DNA of 64,000 nt from the NCBI GenBank assembly GCA_022495995.1, contig JAFEMH010007537.1:21854-85853 (forward strand). The letters are read 5' to 3'. The stretch is from Adenophora triphylla var. japonica. Its lineage: Eukaryota; Streptophyta; Magnoliopsida; Asterales; Campanulaceae. Shown piece by piece: positions 19,620 through 31,929 of the stretch (position 1 is the stretch's first letter; the number at the start of each line of letters is the position of its first letter). A model generated the notes under the pieces. That model saw only the letters and a program-made list of their open reading frames with translations. It was not told the DNA's origin and made no database searches. The translations under genes and the position numbers were made by a program.

Positions 19620-20730
19620 GTGCTGGACAAGGAGAGGAGGGATGGCTCGTTTTCTTTTTCCTTCTTCGTTCTGACTTCTGCGGACGTCTTGGAGAATCCG
19701 ATCGAGGAAGGTGCTGAGTTCACCGAGGATGATGAGGTGGCTGGCGGAGGCGTCGAGATGTGGGAGTCTTTACCAGGCGGTGGTGCCGATGACTCAGAGT
19801 AGGACTCTTTTTTTTTCTTTTCTGTTCATGTTAGTGAGGAGAGCAACAAAATATTTGTATTTATATGCACAATGTATTCACATGTAAGGAACTCTTTTAT
19901 TTTTTTGCTTTAGGGGTTATTTCTACTCCCTTTTTTTTATGTTCTATGCATGTCGCACGAGCTTGAAATGTTTGTGGTTAGTGTATGGTGGGCGGAAATG
20001 GCTTTGGTAAGGCTTTTGAAGCGGTTTGGGGTCACAGCTTTGACGGTTTCTTGAGCGACGGCGGGAGTGATGTCTCTGGGGCGTGTTTGTTGGATGTGGC
20101 GAGCCATTCGGGCGCGAGGACATCGTTCCCTTAGTTTCAGGGGATACTTTCCATGGTATAGATCGCTTGGCACTGGGGGACCGGTTCATGTGTGGGGGAA
20201 GCCCCTGCTTTGCTTGGCAGCTTAAGATGCTCCTCTGTATTTTCTGTGGGTATGGAAGTATTCAGATTTTCCTCCTGTGGTGCTCCTTCGATGTCGGGAG
20301 AGTGTTGTGTTGACCACCACCGAGTACCTGGGTTGGTACGAGCGGCATGTCGGGCAGTCCCGCGTGATTTTGGGGAGCAGGCGTGAAGTGATTCTGGGAC
20401 CCGATTGCCGTCGCAGCTATTGCCTTAAGAGTGCCGGAGCCGGGTCTGACCCTCAGGATGTTACGGGAGACGCTTTGTTTGACTACGAGACCAGAGTTGA
20501 CCGACTGAAGGAGAGAGGTCCTCTTTTGCAGACTCGCAGGGAGGAGATCCGGGCCGAAGCGCGGGCGAATGAAGCTCTGCGAGCTGTTGGATTGTTCAAC
20601 TCTATAGGGAGGACCCCTAATCTCGGACTGAGAGAGGCAGAGCTGGCTCACGTGGAGCGAAAGAAGACTCTCCGGGGACGAGGGAAGAAAGGGAAGAATG
20701 GCGAGGGGACAAACGCAGATGGCGCGGAAT
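19620..20730 (+). pseudogene. element B antisense extra-ORF remnant (deletion-fused)
   Basis: Plus strand, opposite to gag. It begins with the acidic tail of the first extra ORF (EFTEDDEVAGGGVEMW ... DDSE, stop at 19800), matching the acidic end of the first extra ORF in element C (47100..47240). After an intergenic block it jumps into the middle of the second extra ORF (LLDV, HGIDRLALGDRFMCGGSPA) and continues to its basic end (DYETRVDRLKERGPLL, KKTLRGRGKKGKNG). Compared with C it lacks most of the first ORF and the start of the second. Frameshifts are present near 20080 and 20270. Similarity to DUF7745 is by recognition only. Confidence 0.6.
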
Positions 20731-22310
20731 GACCTCCTAAGTATCCATTCATTACATTGCAGACACATTGTTTGTTAAATGTATTAAGCTGTCTTTTAGC
20801 ATGTTGTGAATCGAGAGTAGACCGTGCTTGAACTCATCAAAAAGTGTTTTAACTGTGATGATTTGTGATTTACTTTTAAAGCATTGTCGAGATGCAAAAT
20901 CTCTTGCTTTCTTCTTGTCTGAGCCTTGGTGGCGTCAATTTTTGGAATTTTGTGTATTCCTTTAGACCGAACCAATGAAGGCTGCCTACGTTCCCCTCGG
21001 ACTGAGGGGCTCAGGTCTGTGTAGTTCGACCCTCTTTTGTGGGAGAAATGACTCGTAATGTACACTCGCAAGGGCGTATTTATTTTTGAAAAGGTGGGGA
21101 CGGGTCCCCTTTTGTGTGAATGCCTTATTTGATTTAGGCACACAAAAAAAATGCTTTTGGGTTTGACTCTTTTGAGAGAGTATGAGCACTGAAAAGCTTG
21201 TAAAAGTGTATGGAAGCCCTTGCTGACAGAAAATCAGTGTTTAGCTCTATTGTCTAATTTTGTAGAAAAAGAAGACTTGTCGAGACATTTGAAAACTTGA
21301 TTTGTTCACAATGATCACTTGTTTGCTTAAAACCCTTTGTTGGTGTTTGGGTTATTCAACAATTAAACCTGATATGCTTTGATTAATCACGAGGAGAAAG
21401 TCAACCGGTATCAAGGATCGAGTTGGTCTGGTGTGAATGAAGGTTTGTGTATAGGAGAGGTCATTGATGAGACCGGGTTTGTGGATTTGTATGTATTTAT
21501 GATCGGATCATTTCTGGTTGCCTACGTTCCCCTTAAGACAAAGAGCTCAGATCGACGTAGTTCGGGGTTGAACTGTGTTTGGCTTTGGGGCCAGGGCATG
21601 AAAATTCGTGTAGCCTTTGGCGAAAATGCTCGGAAGGTTGAATGATGAGGCACGGGCCTTGAGGTGATTCCTTGACAAGTCGTATTTGACGGCAGTTTCA
21701 ATGAATCCATTGCTTCTTGATCGTTGGCTCTGGGTCTTTGACCTCATTTATTTTTGTGAAGCTTCTGCTTGAGCTCTTTTTTTTTGTAGCTTCTGCTTGA
21801 GCTTTTTTTTTTTGAAGCATATGAGGGCGAAGGCAAGCCCTTGCTTGAACTTTCTTGATGCGCACGAGGGCGAAGGCAAGTCCCTAGATTGTTGTCGACA
21901 TGGGGTCAATCTTTTGATGCTGAGTGACCTGTTGTTGTCCTTTGATGTTGCCGCCGTCGTTGACTTGGTCAAGGTGATGGTGGGGACATGTTTTGGAAAG
22001 TGTATGGCTTGATGGAGGCCTTTGTGTGGGGTATGGTAAGGTGTATGGGGAGCTATCGATTGGCTTTCTCACACCAATTAATCAAAGCATTAATCATTTG
22101 TGGAATTACTTGTTGAGCAATGCAAGTGATCACATAGAACAAAACCATTTCATTAAATGTAATGTGGGGTGCAAAATAATGTCTCAAGTCTAGCAAGAAA
22201 AGAAAAAAAACTTTCGTATGAAAAATTGAAGACTTAATTACAATGTCCAAGGAGGACTTGATTGAATGAGAAAGATACTAGAACCTACGAGGTTTGACTG
22301 TGTGATTCTT
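20731..22310. other. element B region between antisense ORF and gag-pol remnant
   Basis: No coding frame. It contains two copies of a CCTACG...GTAGTTCG motif (20985..21028, 21521..21564) that also occurs in C at 50022. Poly-T runs with repeated TTGCTTGAGCTC-type blocks lie near 21770-21870 and resemble 49680-49790 of C. This is where pol would be expected; it has been deleted. Confidence 0.6.
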
Positions 22311-22319
22311 TGAATTGCG

Positions 22320-22445
22320 TCTCTTTGGGCTCTTCAGCAGTTCCCAAATTCATTTTGGTTAGAACCTTCTCGGCAGCTTGGGCCCGATTTTCCTCTCGTT
22401 TGACAACATGCTTAAAGATTTGTTTAATGCATTGTTCATTAATAT
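22320..22445 (-). pseudogene. element B protease-RT linker remnant
   Basis: On the minus strand this stretch matches 62300..62420 of element C, which runs into the RT (GPSAEEVLTKVNLGA in C). It is the only pol-region sequence left in B, so a deletion removed protease on one side and RT to integrase on the other. Confidence 0.6.
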
Positions 22446-22669
22446 TAATGTGTCTGCGTCTTTATCAAGTGAATCATTATTAACTGTTTTGGTTAGTTAA
22501 TTTATCATTTGTTAAAGTGGCAATGAGGGGATACTCAGAAAGGTCGAACTTTTATTCGAAGCATAAAGAAGCGCGATTTTTGTTACAAACGCATAATCTT
22601 CAGGCGTAAAGCCGTCAGACGACTCGAGAGACTTAAACTTTAAACATGACAGACTCGGGGTCTTTTATT

Positions 22670-24698
22670 TTAGAAGCTAGACTCTAGGAGACTGGGGTTA
22701 GACCAAGCTTCTGGACCATTTCTTCTTTGCTGGCTGTGGGTCATGAGAAGGTAGCCCAGTTCCTCAATGGCATTTTTGACGTGCTTGAGAAGGACGAAAG
22801 GCTTCTCACTGCTGCTTTCCCCAATTGTTTCTGAGGAATTGATTTCCGGCTGTTTTGGGACCGCGCGGACATTCCAACTTTCCTTCTTCAATCAGCCCCT
22901 GGATCGCTTGTTTTAGTATGACACAATTGTCGTTGGTGTGGCCGGGGTAGTTGTGAAAAGCGCAATGCTTGCTCATATCCATGTTCGGGTTAGGACTCCT
23001 CGGCTGATAATTCTCAAGGGGCTTGAGCATGTTCTGTTTCATCAACGCCTCGAACGCTTGGCTTAGAGGCATTCCGAGGTTGTCGAAGTGCTGAAAATGC
23101 TCTGTCCGGGGAGGATTGTTATTTCTCGGGGGCGCTTGATCGCGGTTTCCTTGGACTCCGTTCTGGATGTAGTGGACTGCTACGGCGGCCTCCTTTCCTT
23201 TGTTTGGAACAGGCATCAGATTTGACGAGGCTGCCTGGTAGCGGTAGGAAGAAGCAAGAGTGGCTGGTGTCTTTTGTAGGCTCAGCGTCTTTTCGAACTT
23301 GGTCCCGGCATTGACCATGGCAAGAAGGTCGGGATAGAAGTGGTGGCTAATCAAGGCCCTCAGAGGTTTGAGGCAGGAATGGAAGATATCCATTTGCTCT
23401 TCTTTGGAAAGCGGATCCATTATCTCGCTTAGCTTTCAGTTCCATCTTTTGTAGAACTCACCCACAGGCTCGTCGTCCTTTTGTTCGGTGGCCTGCAGGT
23501 CATGGCGGTTTATCTCCCATTCAAGGTTGGCGCGGTACTTCTCCAGGAAGATTTCACTGATTTGGTCCCACGTGGAGCGGTTTTCTGCCTTCACGTTGAG
23601 GAACCACCTTAATGCCGTGGATTTGAGGGCATGCTGGAAGTGATACGCCATTTCCTGTGGGGTTGCCCCTTTAGCTCTCATACCCAAGACGTAGGTGTCG
23701 ATGTGGGTTTTTGGGCATTCGGTCCCATCGAACTTTTCCATCTATAGCATTCTGAATTTAGGAGGGAGTGGGACTACCTTGCTCGGATCTGTGGGCATGA
23801 GGGAGTCCTTCCGAGAGCTGGCCAGTTTGCCTTGCATGTCCTTCATTTGTTCGACCAACCAAGCTATGTGAGGGTCGGCGGGCAGAGGCAAGCTGCCGTT
23901 TTCGGGGATGGAAACCGAAGATGGAGGTGGATTGGTAGATGGGATCGCCATTCGGGAGTCTTGGGGAGGTAGCTGAGTGTATACCATCCCATACCCTGGG
24001 TTGTTGAAATTGAGGGCGTGATTGCCCGGGCCGCTAAGGGTTGTGTTTGGAAATTGAGGAAATGTTTCATTAGCCCCAAGTGGCAGACCAGCGGGTGGTA
24101 GGTTTGAGATGTCGGGATATCCGCTTGGGATGCCCGTCCCAGGTAAGCATGGGGATTTTTGGCTATGGCTACGAGGCTCGTATAGAGGCAGAGGATTGAA
24201 TCCTGGGGGATACCGAGATGCATTGGGATCTGGTGGAGCAGGCACGTATGTGCGCTGTTGATACTGAGCTTGGGGTGCAGGACCGGGAAATTGACTGTGC
24301 TGAGGTGGGCATGTCAGAGCTGCTTGACTGATGCCTGAGTGGAGCTTTGAGCGAGAGCTGCTTTGCGTTGCTGGGATCTCGTAGCTTGGCGGAGGTGGGA
24401 CCTGCTGATAGCTTTGAGGACCCGTGGGAGCTGGTATTTCTTCGTCTTCTATAAGAACGAAGGTCCCATCAGTTTGGGGAACAACAACGGTTCCACGAAG
24501 GCGCAGGGTGTCTACGATCCAAGATTGCTGCTCTTCTTGGCGCTTCTTGAGTGTTTCGAAGGCTTGCAGCACCTCCTCCATTGTTTGGAGGTTTCTCAGT
24601 GGCGGGGTTTTGTTTCCCTCACTGTTATCTGTTGATCCCGCCATGGGGGAATAGCGGAGCTCGGACCTGGCCGAAAGAGGCATCGGACCTTGTGACAT
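22670..24698 (-). pseudogene. element B gag
   Basis: Minus strand, ATG at 24698. The N-terminal part is Pro/Gln-rich (ATMs aside, MSQGPMPLSARSELRYSP), with a coiled-coil-like VLQAFETLKKRQEEQQ. The gag core is MEKFDGTECPKTHIDTYV, ALKSTALRWF, IFLEKYRANLEW, VGEFYKRWN. Then comes a CHHC-type knuckle (CAFHNYPGHTNDNC) and IEEGKLECP. The whole of 24698..22806 is one frame broken by only two stop codons (23742-23744 and 23436-23438), followed by a frame change near 22806. It would form the capsid of the retroelement particle. The conserved frame with just two stops suggests recent decay, or stop codons introduced by sequence error. Confidence 0.82.
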
Positions 24699-25875
24699 CG
24701 ATGATGAAAAGGCGGCTCCCGGGTACTCTCAACCACTCTCGGTTCGCTGGAGGGGGTGACAGGTAAGGTTTAGATTTGGGAAAGCCTTTTCGGATAAGGG
24801 GGGAAAGCTCATGTGACATGCAGTTTCCGTTTTTTTTATTTATGTTTTTTTTTGTTGTTTTAATTTACTTAAAACATGTGTTTTCTCAGAATCCTAATTT
24901 GGTTGGAAAAGATTGCTCTTCTTTTTCGCAACTATGCTAGATCCTGGGTCAGTGGAGACCATCTGTGCGGCTATAAGCCCCTCATTTTGCACTTGTATTT
25001 CGATATCCCGGGGTGGACAGCCCCAGGCGAGGGTCCTATAGGGCAAGCAATTTCCACCGGCCTAAAAGAAAAATCGAACCTAAGGACCGAGCCTGTCATG
25101 TTCGTTTTAATGCGTCGGCCATGTGAATAGTGAGTCGAGCCGGCACCTGAGTCAAGATCTGGTCGAGAGTTCGGCATGACCTCTCTTTACCTTGCTTGCG
25201 TAAGGGATATGTGACATTAGGCGTTGGCTGGGTCATATTTTCATGGCTGACGTATTAAAGGCTTGATGACATGGCGTCATGTGGGCATGGATGTATATCC
25301 GGGACGGAACATCGTCTGGGTGTAGCTTTGGAAATCAAGATCGGGTCAAGATTTTAGCATGACCTTTCATTGCTTTGCTTGCGCAAGGGATCTTGAGTTC
25401 CGAGCTTCGACTCAGAAAATGGCCGGCGTGGGATATGTATCCAGGCTGTATGACACGGACTGGGTAAAAACCAACCGAGTCTGGACAGAGTGTGACGCAA
25501 GCGTGCATGGTTGACAATGGCTAGGATGGGATGTTTGGAATGATCCCGTGCGCGTCCGAGAGGCGTAGGAAGGCCAAACGGACTGCAACTGAGACCACCC
25601 CGGGTTAAGGGTTGTAGTGTGCAGTGTATCCGAGGCAGCAGTGCGCGTAGCGTGCGGTGTACCGAGGCAGCAGTGCGAGTAGCGTGTGGTGTACCGAGGC
25701 AGCAGTGCGAGTAGTGTGCGGTCTCTAAAAATTTTTTCTGAGTAAAACAGAAGTTTTTGAAGAATTTTAAATGTATGTACACAGATGTATATTGATGCAT
25801 TTTTTTGTATTTTTTTTTGTAAAATAAAAAAGTAAATCACATGCACACACACAATAGTTAAAGAAAAGGGTAAAA
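24699..25875 (-). other. element B leader between 5' LTR and gag
   Basis: No coding frame. It contains a triplicated block of about 31 bp (CCGAGGCAGCAGTGCGMGTA, 25628-25715). No recognisable primer-binding site adjoins the LTR, because the LTR end itself is deleted (see the 5' LTR entry). Confidence 0.6.
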
Positions 25876-27158
25876 TGAAAATTTGCTTGTAGAGTCACCA
25901 CGCCGTTTTGATTAAGCCCAAAACATTGAGAAAATGCATCAGTTTAAAAATAAACTGTTTTTGTGTGATGAGATTTTGAGTTCGGAGGTCAGGTTACTCC
26001 TCGGGAAGAGAATATTAGAATATTAGAGCTCACCCTAGTAGCCTCATTAAAACGAGTCTTTCGATACCCCTTCTTTCTTTAAATGTTGTGTGTGTCTGTG
26101 TGTGCTTTTAAAAATACATGCTGTGTCGGATGTCTACATTGTACACTGCTTATTGAAATGTATTGAATTAGTAATGGAAGGAAGCCTTACAATTGTTGGT
26201 TCGTGTCTGTCTTCCGCGGGGGAATAGTGTTTTAGGATGGAATAGTGTTCCGGGACGGACCGGGATTACTTCGGGATGTGCCGGTTGTCTGCGGACAGAG
26301 CTTCGACGTGCCTCGGGATTGTCAAATGTACACTCAGGGCGTGCGTTGGGATCGCAGGGATTGTTGGTTGGATTCGGGCAGAGGTTCGGCGTGCGTCGGG
26401 ATTGTCGGTTACGTTCGGGCAGAGTTCTGGCGTGCGTTCGAGTTGCCGGTTTGACTCGAAAAGAGCCGGGACGCCTCGGGAAAGACCAGGCAAGGCCTCA
26501 GAGTACCACGAGGGGCCTCAGAGTACCTCGAGAGTGCCTCGGGGCAGCGCGGGAGCATCTCGGGAGCGCTCGGAAGGTCTTTAGAGCACCACAAGGGAGC
26601 TCGGAAGGCCTCAGAAGGAACCGAAAGGGCCGGGAGTGCCTCGGAAGGACTTAGAGGAGGAACCAGAAGGCTTAGGGAGAGAGTAGAAGAGGATGGTGTG
26701 TGAAAAATGAGTGGGGGAGACCTCTATTTATAGGGTCCAGATTTCTGGCTAGTTGTATCGCACAGCACAAGAAGCCATTACCAATTTTTTGGTTTTCCTG
26801 GATTTAAGGGAATCTCGTGGACTTTAAGGGAATTCTGTAATCATGATGTCCCTTGGCTAGTTGTGTCGCGCGACCTGACAAGCCATTACCAGTTTTTTGG
26901 TTTTCCTGGATTTTAGGGAATCTCGTGGACTTTAAGGGGATTCTGTAATCATGATGTCCCTTGGCAAGTTGTGTCACACGACCTAAGCATCCATTACCAG
27001 TTTTTTGGTAATGGCAAGCTAGTTCTCGTTGAGAGCTTTCCAACCATATATGACACGTCTCAATCGGAGTTCGTATGAAGGAGTTATGACCTCCGGAAGT
27101 TCGCCCTTGGTTTTGTTGTATGCTTGGATGGAGAGTTATCCAGATTGGGGTACTTACA
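25876..27158 (-). repeat. 5' LTR of element B, missing its inner end
   Basis: 1283 bp; homologous to 16481..17880 but the first 110 or so bases of the plus-strand LTR are replaced by TGAAAATT directly before TGCTTGTAGAGTC. A second small deletion lies near 26330. With the TSD intact, the loss of the LTR inner end and of the primer site must post-date insertion or have been inherited by mobilisation in trans. TATA at 26724..26732 (minus). Confidence 0.8.
26724..26732 (-). promoter_or_regulatory. TATA box of element B 5' LTR
   Basis: Minus-strand TATAAATAG, preceded by three GTCGC-type imperfect palindromes within about 300 bp upstream. Supports minus-strand transcription of B. Confidence 0.65.
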
Positions 27159-27163
27159 CTTGG

Positions 27164-27876
27164 TCGTAGCCTCAAGGAAATTACATGCTTATTTTCTGGC
27201 TCACCCCATTGTCGTGCTCACTAATTCACTCTTGAGAAATATCTTACACAAACCAGAAAGTTCAGGTCGGTTACTCAACTGGTCAATTGCTCTCACAGAA
27301 TTCGACATCGAGTATCAACCTCGTAAGGCATTGAAGGCTCAAGCCTTGGCAGATTTCTTGGTAGAGCTGACATTCACCAAAGAAGATAGTGAGGTACGAG
27401 CTCAGAAGGAAAAAGCTAAGGGAAAGGAGCTAGAGGCCCAACCCCTCACTAACTTACCCGGCGATTGCTGGAGGGTGTACTCCGACGGGTCAGCAACAAA
27501 AAATGTTAGTGGAGCTCGGATAGTTTTGATCGAGCCAGAATCAGGGACAGTCTACGAGGAGACATTGAGGTTCAAGTTCGAAGCCTCTAGCAACCAGGCA
27601 GAGTACGAAGCTTTGGTCGCAGCCATAGAGTACGCCAAATGTTTTGGGGCGACCAAGATTATAGCATATTGTGATTCCCAGCTGATAGTCAACCAGGTCA
27701 GAGGAGAGTATGAGGTGCTGAACTCTACTTTAATCAAATACTGCTACCTAGTGAAAGAACTGATAAAAGACTTGGAGTTCTGGGAAATTCAGATGATTGG
27801 ACGAGAGGACAACGAATTGGCCGACCTACTCTCGAAACTGGCTACTTCAGATGAGCCACATGAGGAACCAATCTCC
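27164..27876 (+). pseudogene. element A RT connection and archaeal-type RNase H
   Basis: Continues A's pol immediately after B's TSD: VASRKLHAYFLAHPIVV, LLNWSIALTEFDIEYQPR, then the second RNase H with VYSDGSATKN, NQAEYEALVAAIEYAK, AYCDSQLIVNQVRGEY and ENELADLLSKL-like end (NELADLLSKLATSD). These carry the D, E, D, D catalytic positions of the archaeal-type RNase H found in Tat-lineage elements. The frame stays open until element E interrupts it at 27877. The segment itself has no stop, but the protein as a whole cannot be made. Confidence 0.85.
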
Positions 27877-28608
27877 TGTTGTGAAATTGGGGGGGGGGAT
27901 CACCACATCCACTAGCCCATACTAGCAGTCATCAACATGGAGAAAATAAATCAACACATGATAATATGAAAGAACAAGAACACCACCCACACAATAACAC
28001 AAGAATTGTTAACCCGGTTCACCACCACCTGTGGCTACATCCGGAGGCACCAAGCCAGGACATCACTATAATAATATATGAAGGATTACAACTTTACATA
28101 TGCACTCACACAGATCTAGCATAGTAACTCTCCATGAGCAATCTCTCATATATATTATCTCACCTCCCCAAGAACACACAAAATAACACAGTCATGGCCG
28201 GGTTGTAGGATTGCCCCCATGGCTCTCCTAGGCCCCCGGCCCCCTCCTAGATACTATTTTGTGGCTCTCCTTGATATCCTAACTTTTCCCCTCTTTTGGT
28301 ACAAATATTATGGTGGTAGTTACAATGTATTTATAGGGATACAAAACCTATTCCTAATCAAAACCTGATTCACCCGGAGTCCTTGACATGGAAGGAGTAT
28401 CACACAAATAGGAATACTAATTTGTTACCAAATTAATTCCCCTCCAAGTTTCCTTACACGCCACTTGCGAAAACGTCCGCCAACATTCTGTACTACTGGG
28501 CGGTCGCCCACCTCCCCTATGGGCGGTCGCCCACCACGACAGTCCGTCCCGATTTTCTGCTCCTCCATGGTTTTGATCCTCTCCTTGGTTTTGACTCCAA
28601 TCCCAACA
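27877..28608 (-). repeat. 3' LTR of element E
   Basis: 732 bp, TGTTGTGAAATTGG to AATCCCAACA. Two GGGCGGTCGCCC near-palindromes at 28498..28509 and 28521..28532. Differs from the other LTR at only a few sites. Confidence 0.9.
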
Positions 28609-29735
28609 ATCTCCCACCTGGAGACATAAACCACCATTGTGACATGCTCCCATCATACTCCCACCTGAGAATGATCCACCAAATATTTTTCACCACCAAG
28701 TTGAGCCTCCACGCTCCTCCACCATGAGCCTCCACGCCCAAATAATAAGGCGAGTTGAAACCAAGCGACGCTTCAACCTCCCCGTGTTAGATCCTTCTTG
28801 CCTCCCCAAATCAACTTCTACCTTGATTTATTTGCAAGACTAACTTCGCCTTCTCCCTCCTAGATCCACTCCCCTTGCAATGCTCCCCATGAAACTCGGA
28901 CACACCTTGCTTCTTGCATTGTTTTCTTGTGGTTCCTTTTCTAGCTCTCTGTTAGATACTTGTGACTGTCTCCTTGGCCGCCTACACATTGTCACCTCTC
29001 CACCCTAACACACCGTTTATTGATGTCTCTCCTCTTTACACCAACAGGCCGGTCTCCAAGCCTCTTGCTCCCACCCTGAACGAAAAATTGATGTTGTCGG
29101 TAGAGTACAACATCCTCCTTACCCCTCATCCGTCGTTTGCGAGAAGTCCTCCTCTTCCCACGTGGTCTAACCGGCTTATACCACTCACCTTTGCACGAAA
29201 GATTGTATCAAAATAGGAAGCAAATCAGCTGCAGAAATCCCTTCCCCATCGCCAGCGCGGTCGCCCTAGCCCCCAAGCGCGGCCGCCCTCGAATGGAATC
29301 CTCCGAGCCTCAAGTTCTGTCCAAGTGCGCGGTTGCGCACCACCACCTGCGCGGCCGCCCTCAACCCCAGAAACTGTTCCGACGATTTTTCCTACTTGAT
29401 CTCACCAACTCTTCCGACTTAGACTTCTTTTCTTTCATATTTTTTCTCCAACCACCTTGACTGCCCCAAAAACCCTTGAACATCTCCAGATCCATCTTGA
29501 TTTCTGCATCTCCAAAATTCCACCTCGAATTTCTGCAGATCTCAATAAGAAACAAACGAACTCTTCAGACTTGCTGATCATCCGCACGATCGTAGACCTA
29601 TTTGGCACGTGTCATGCTTCAAGCATAAACCCTAGAAGCTCTCAAATCTCTGCACGTCTTCCACACGAAGAATCTGCACGAAAAATCTGTTGTCTCTTTT
29701 CTTCGCCTTGGATCTCTCCTAGATCTCGAACCAAA
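28609..29735 (-). other. internal region of element E
   Basis: No protein domain on either strand. Contains GCGCGGTCGCCC and GCGCGGCCGCCC motifs at about 29256-29360 resembling those in the LTRs of F. The left end carries the polypurine-like tract (minus). Confidence 0.6.
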
Positions 29736-29748
29736 AGCTCTGATACCA
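29736..29748 (-). promoter_or_regulatory. primer-binding site of element E (tRNA-Met)
   Basis: Minus strand TGGTATCAGAGCT, two bases from the LTR, complementary to the 3' end of initiator tRNA-Met as in most plant copia elements. Confidence 0.85.
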
Positions 29749-29750
29749 GT

Positions 29751-30480
29751 TGTTGTGAAATTGGGGGGATCACCACATCCACTAGCCCATACTAGCAGTC
29801 ATCAACATGGAGAAAATAAATCAACACATGATAATATGAAAGAACAAGAACACCACCCACACAATAACACAAGAATTGTTAACCCGGTTCACCACCACAT
29901 GTGGCTACATCCGGAGGCACCAAGCCAGGACATCACTATAATAATAAATGAAGGATTACAACTTTACATATGCACTCACACAGATCTAGCATAGTAACTC
30001 TCCATGAGCAATCTCTCATATATATTATCTTACCTCCCCAAAAACACACAAAATAACACAGTCATGGCCGGGTTGTAGGATCGCCCCCATGGCTCTCCTA
30101 GGCCCCCGGCCCCCTCCTAGATACTATTTTGTGGCTCTCCTTGATATCCTAACTTTTCCCCTCTTTTGGTACAAATATTATGGTGGTAGTTACAATGTAT
30201 TTATAGGGATACAAAACCTATTCCTAATCAAAACCTGATTCACCCGGAGTCCTTGACATGGAAGGAGTATCACACAAATAGGAATACTAATTTGTTACCA
30301 AATTAATTCCCCTCCAAGTTTCCTTACACGCCACTTGCAGAAAAACGTCCGCCAACATTTTGTACTACTGGGCGGTCGCCCACCTCCCCTATGGGCGGTC
30401 GCCCACCACGACAGTCCGTCCCGATTTTCTGCTCCTCCATGGTTTTGATCCTCTCCTTGGTTTTGACTCCAATCCCAACA
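29751..30480 (-). repeat. 5' LTR of element E
   Basis: 730 bp. Minus-strand TATAAATA at 30198..30205. GGGCGGTCGCCC at 30370..30381 and 30393..30404 lies about 170-200 bp upstream of that TATA. Confidence 0.9.
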
Positions 30481-31800
30481 TCTCCTACCTCGAGCATCCA
30501 TCGTATGAAAGGGTTCAAATTCAGTGCGTGGAAGATATGTTGAGAAACAGGGTTTATGACAAGTGTTGGATCGATGAAATGAGGGCATACTTGGAGACAG
30601 GCGAGCTCCCTGAGGACGAGAAAGTAGCTCGAGCCATCAAGAAGAAGGCTCCGAGATACGTTATCCAAGGAGACATGCTATTCAGGAGATCATATACTAA
30701 GCCATTGTTGAGATGCATTCACCCCCAAGAAATCACTCAGTTAATGCACGAGGTGCATATTGGGGTTTGTGGTGGACACCCGGGGGCCAGAACTTTGGCC
30801 GAAAAGTTGATCACTTTGGGTTACTACTGGCCACACATGAGAGCTGATGCCCACGACTTCGTTCAGCAATGTGACCACTGTCAGAGATTTTCCAACCTGC
30901 CTCATCTGCCTACGACTGAGCAAACTCCAGTGATCGCTACTTGGCCATTTAACATGTGGGGAGTCGATTTGATTGGACCCTTCCCACCCGCCCGTGGAAA
31001 CTTCAAGTACGTGATCGTCGCTATAGATTATTTTACGAAGTGGGTCGAAGCAAAGCCACTAACTCGAATTACAGAGGCAAACGCCATGAACTTCATTCAT
31101 GACTTCATATGGTGCCGTTTTTGGGATACCACGAACTATTGTGTCGGACAACGGGCTACAATTCTCACGAGCCTTCGAAGAAGAAATGAATCGAGTAGGG
31201 GTCAAGCATTGGCAATCATCTGTAGCTTATCCTCAAGGCAATGGGCAAGCCGAAGCTGCGAACAAGCTCGTCCTATCAGCGCTCAAAACGGGTTTGGTTG
31301 GTCGACGTAGCAACTAGTTGGACGAACTCCCCCTTACCCTTTGGGAAGTTCGCACAACCATTCGGGGGCCTACGGGGGAAACCCCATTCGCTCTTACATA
31401 TGGGTCAGAGGCCATGGCACCGGCCGAGCTGCGATTTCCTACATCCAGAGTAGTTTTCTTCGACCAAGAGCAAAATGACACCAACAGATTGATCGACTTG
31501 GATTTGATTGACGAGAAGCGAGATACAGCTTACTTACGAATGGTCAACTACAAACAGAGGACCAAGAATTATCACGATAAGAAGGTGAAGACGAGATCAT
31601 TCCAGGTAGGCGATCAGGTGCTAAGGAAAATCGAGGCAACATGAAGAAGAACTCAGCAGAACAAGTTATCTCCCAACTGGGAAGGTCCCTACGTTGTTAC
31701 CCGAATTATCAAGGAAGGAACTTACATGATCGCCCATCCAGGTGGTGAAGAATTAAAGAACCCGTGGCATGCTGCTCACCTTATCAAATATTACTTCTAG
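30481..31800 (+). pseudogene. element A integrase, broken
   Basis: Resumes A's pol after E. The HHCC zinc-binding region reads LMHEVHIGVCGGHPGARTL and QCDHCQRF. The catalytic core has D in WGVDLIGPFPP, D in IVSDNGLQF and E in GNGQAEAANK, i.e. the DDE triad. The C-terminal part includes WEGPYVVTRIIKEG and a final HLIKYYF before TAG at 31798. Breaks are a frameshift near 31110, a stop at 31315 and a stop at 31642. The enzyme would insert element cDNA; this copy cannot make it intact. Confidence 0.85.
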
Positions 31801-31929
31801 TTCAGTTTTTCAGCTTTAAAGTTAGTTCAGTTTTCAAGTTTGAGTTTGTTATAGTTCTAGCTCTCCATTTTTCGATGTAAGCATGTTTCTACGTCAATAA
31901 AAGTTGCAGTTCTATTCAACATTGTGTTA

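Larger units (their letters stand above)
16481..27158 (-). mobile_element. element B: Tat/Ogre-like Ty3/gypsy element, pol-deleted, inserted in A
   Basis: LTRs 16481..17880 and 25876..27158, with TSD CTTGG at 16476-16480 and 27159-27163. Orientation is minus: gag lies on the minus strand, the TATA box (TATAAATAG) in the LTRs reads on the minus strand, and a purine-rich GAGGGG lies next to the left LTR as the expected polypurine tract. Order in its own direction: 5' LTR, leader, gag, a short protease-RT linker remnant, antisense extra ORF remnant, two tandem arrays, 3' LTR. Protease, RT, RNase H and integrase are missing. Same family as element C by LTR ends, tandem-repeat position and antisense ORF. 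Confidence 0.88.
27877..30480 (-). mobile_element. element E: non-autonomous copia-type LTR element inserted in A
   Basis: LTRs 27877..28608 and 29751..30480; TSD TCTCC at 27872-27876 and 30481-30485. The minus orientation is shown by a tRNA-Met primer site beside the right LTR and a purine tract (AGGTGGGAGAT on the minus strand) beside the left LTR. The 1.1 kb interior has no gag or pol domain. The LTRs share terminal and internal blocks with those of element F (TGTTGTGAA..., GTTAACCC-GTTCACCA, GCCAGGAYAT-type and TCCCAACAATCTCCCACC), so E is probably mobilised by F-like enzymes. Confidence 0.9.

Noticed and set aside
28962..29795. Protein-coding gene in the interior of element E
   Set aside because: Short overlapping frames only, none with a gag, pol or host domain; the interior is bounded by primer site and purine tract as in a non-autonomous element.
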